Source: Lachnospiraceae bacterium (GTDB lineage Bacteria > Bacillota > Clostridia > Lachnospirales > Bianqueaceae). Taken from it: a stretch of DNA of 64,000 nucleotides. The translations under genes were made by a program, and so were the position numbers. Positions 63,576 to 64,000 of the stretch are shown here, in pieces. The notes under the pieces are model-generated. The model did no database searches, was not told the origin of the DNA, and saw only the letters and a list, made by a program, of their open reading frames with translations. Location of the stretch: assembly GCA_022794035.1 (NCBI GenBank), contig JAAWDX010000007.1:62001-126000 (forward strand). The letters are read 5' to 3'. Each line of letters opens with the position of its first letter. The stretch's first letter is position 1.

Positions 63576-63780
63576 CATGTTTTTCTTCCGATATGAGTCG
63601 TTTTCGTTTAGCCAGAAGTCCGCCGATCCGTCCGGTCTCTTTGGCCGTCAGTCCCTTCCAGCCTACTGCCTGTACCTTTTCAAAGAGCCCCAGCTCCTGG
63701 GCAATCTCATATTTCATTTTTTCCTGCGGCCTAAGTCCCTCTACTTCCTTTTGCGTCTGCGGTATTTTCCGTTTTTTCAT
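63565..63780 (-). CDS. Small acid-soluble spore protein, alpha/beta type
   Basis: A 71-residue basic protein. The alpha/beta SASP signature is visible: EKMKYEIAQELGLFEKV, then GWKGLTAKETGRIGGLLAKR, which is the DNA-binding GxxGG-type motif. These proteins coat spore DNA and are degraded at germination. The ribosome-binding site AAAGGAG is at 7 nt. No clear sigma-G promoter was identified. Confidence 0.88.
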   Translation of the reverse strand: MKKRKIPQTQKEVEGLRPQEKMKYEIAQELGLFEKVQAVGWKGLTAKETGRIGGLLAKRKRLISEEKHVDT

Positions 63781-63893
63781 GGTAACTCTCCTTTTATAAA
63801 ACGTTTGGCCTTCCGTATTTCTTCTTGCCTCCGTGCAAAGTGTTCCACAAAAAAACCAAATTTATACAGCGTCCTGCCTGTTTTGCTAGTCAA
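63777..63893 (-). CDS. Possible 38-residue basic protein, low support
   Basis: A short frame begins at TTG 63893 and ends in TGA overlapping the SASP start (ATGA). It is Lys/Arg/Phe-rich (TLYKFGFFVEHFARRQEEIR) and looks protein-like, and its end would carry the SASP ribosome-binding site. There is no ATG and no good Shine-Dalgarno, so it may be chance. Confidence 0.25.
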   Translation of the reverse strand: MTSKTGRTLYKFGFFVEHFARRQEEIRKAKRFIKGELP

Positions 63894-63999
63894 CCGCCGT
63901 TTTTCCGCGCTTTAGCTCCTCCAAATTCAAAAATAGAATTGAAAGCGCAATATATCCGTATATATTCCAGACTGAAAGCAGCACTGAAAAAATCACCTG
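63886..63999 (-). CDS. C-terminal end of a possible small membrane protein, cut by window edge
   Basis: An open frame enters from the right edge and stops at TAG (63888-63886). It gives 37 visible residues: a hydrophobic helix (VIFSVLLSVWNIYGYIALSI) then a basic tail (LEELKRGKTAVD). It overlaps the next short frame by 8 nt. Function unknown; too little is visible. Confidence 0.3.
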   Translation of the reverse strand, partial: QVIFSVLLSVWNIYGYIALSILFLNLEELKRGKTAVD

Positions 64000-64000
64000 A

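Noticed and set aside
63880-63925. A possible programmed frameshift joining the two short frames near the right edge
   Set aside because: The run is only five A and does not form a standard slippery heptamer; coupling by overlap is simpler.
1-64000. CRISPR arrays, tRNA/rRNA genes, insertion sequences or prophage genes
   Set aside because: No repeat-spacer pattern, cloverleaf, rRNA stretch, transposase or phage structural gene was recognised on reading both strands.

Overview
The window comes from a spore-forming, low-to-moderate GC member of the Clostridia, most likely Lachnospiraceae-like. This rests on the sporulation genes (spoVS, yqfC, yqfD, spoIIM, a spoVB-like flippase, an alpha/beta SASP), RNase J and RNase Y, a Fur/PerR-type regulator, a THF riboswitch with FolT, and clostridial gene orders (tig-clpP-clpX-engB-DUF4364-hisS-aspS; mtaB-ireB-ruvX-DUF1292-rnj-mltG-U32). 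Almost everything is on the minus strand. No tRNA, rRNA, CRISPR array or intact insertion sequence was recognised.

Layout. 1-12 kb: a sialidase-like gene cut by the left edge, a BofC-like membrane protein, a SpoVB-type flippase, ybeY, phoH, yqfD, yqfC, spoIIM, nudF, proC, purB, spoVS, rny and a Fur-family regulator. 12-17.4 kb: a salvage operon, deoD-pepV-namZ-murK-murQ, for nucleosides, dipeptides and N-acetylmuramic acid. 17.4-21.1 kb: a YihY membrane protein, a SpoIID-like protein, riboswitch-controlled folT and a small XRE regulator.

21.2-48.9 kb is a surface polysaccharide region in at least three minus-strand transcription units. Unit A (promoter at 48.9 kb) carries a polyprenyl-phosphate sugar-phosphate transferase, two GT2 enzymes, rfbA, rfbD, rfbB and a large multi-module glycosyltransferase. 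Unit B (promoter at 39.9 kb) carries rfbC, an ABC exporter (Wzm/Wzt), a second large paralogous glycosyltransferase, a GT-C/GT2/DUF2304 side-chain triad and a Gfo/Idh oxidoreductase. This resembles streptococcal rhamnose cell-wall polysaccharide loci. After one plus-strand glycosyltransferase comes Unit C (leader at 28.7-28.95 kb): LicD, a GT8, a Wzx flippase, a nucleotidyltransferase fused to a CobD-like PLP enzyme, an opine-dehydrogenase-family protein and a DUF1015 protein. Much of 22.5-39 kb is visibly AT-rich compared with its flanks.

The most interesting candidate system is Unit C. There is a LicC-like domain and a LicD, but no choline kinase or permease. Instead the LicC-like domain is fused to a PLP domain with CobD-type (phospho-amino-acid decarboxylase) features. 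I propose that it makes its own CDP-amino-alcohol, possibly from phosphoserine, to decorate the glycan, with the opine dehydrogenase-like enzyme adding a further modification. This is inference.

49-64 kb is conserved core: U32 peptidase, mltG, rnj, DUF1292, ruvX, ireB, mtaB, a Crh-like HPr paralogue, aspS, hisS, DUF4364, engB, clpX, clpP, tig and a SASP gene, ending in two poorly supported short reading frames.
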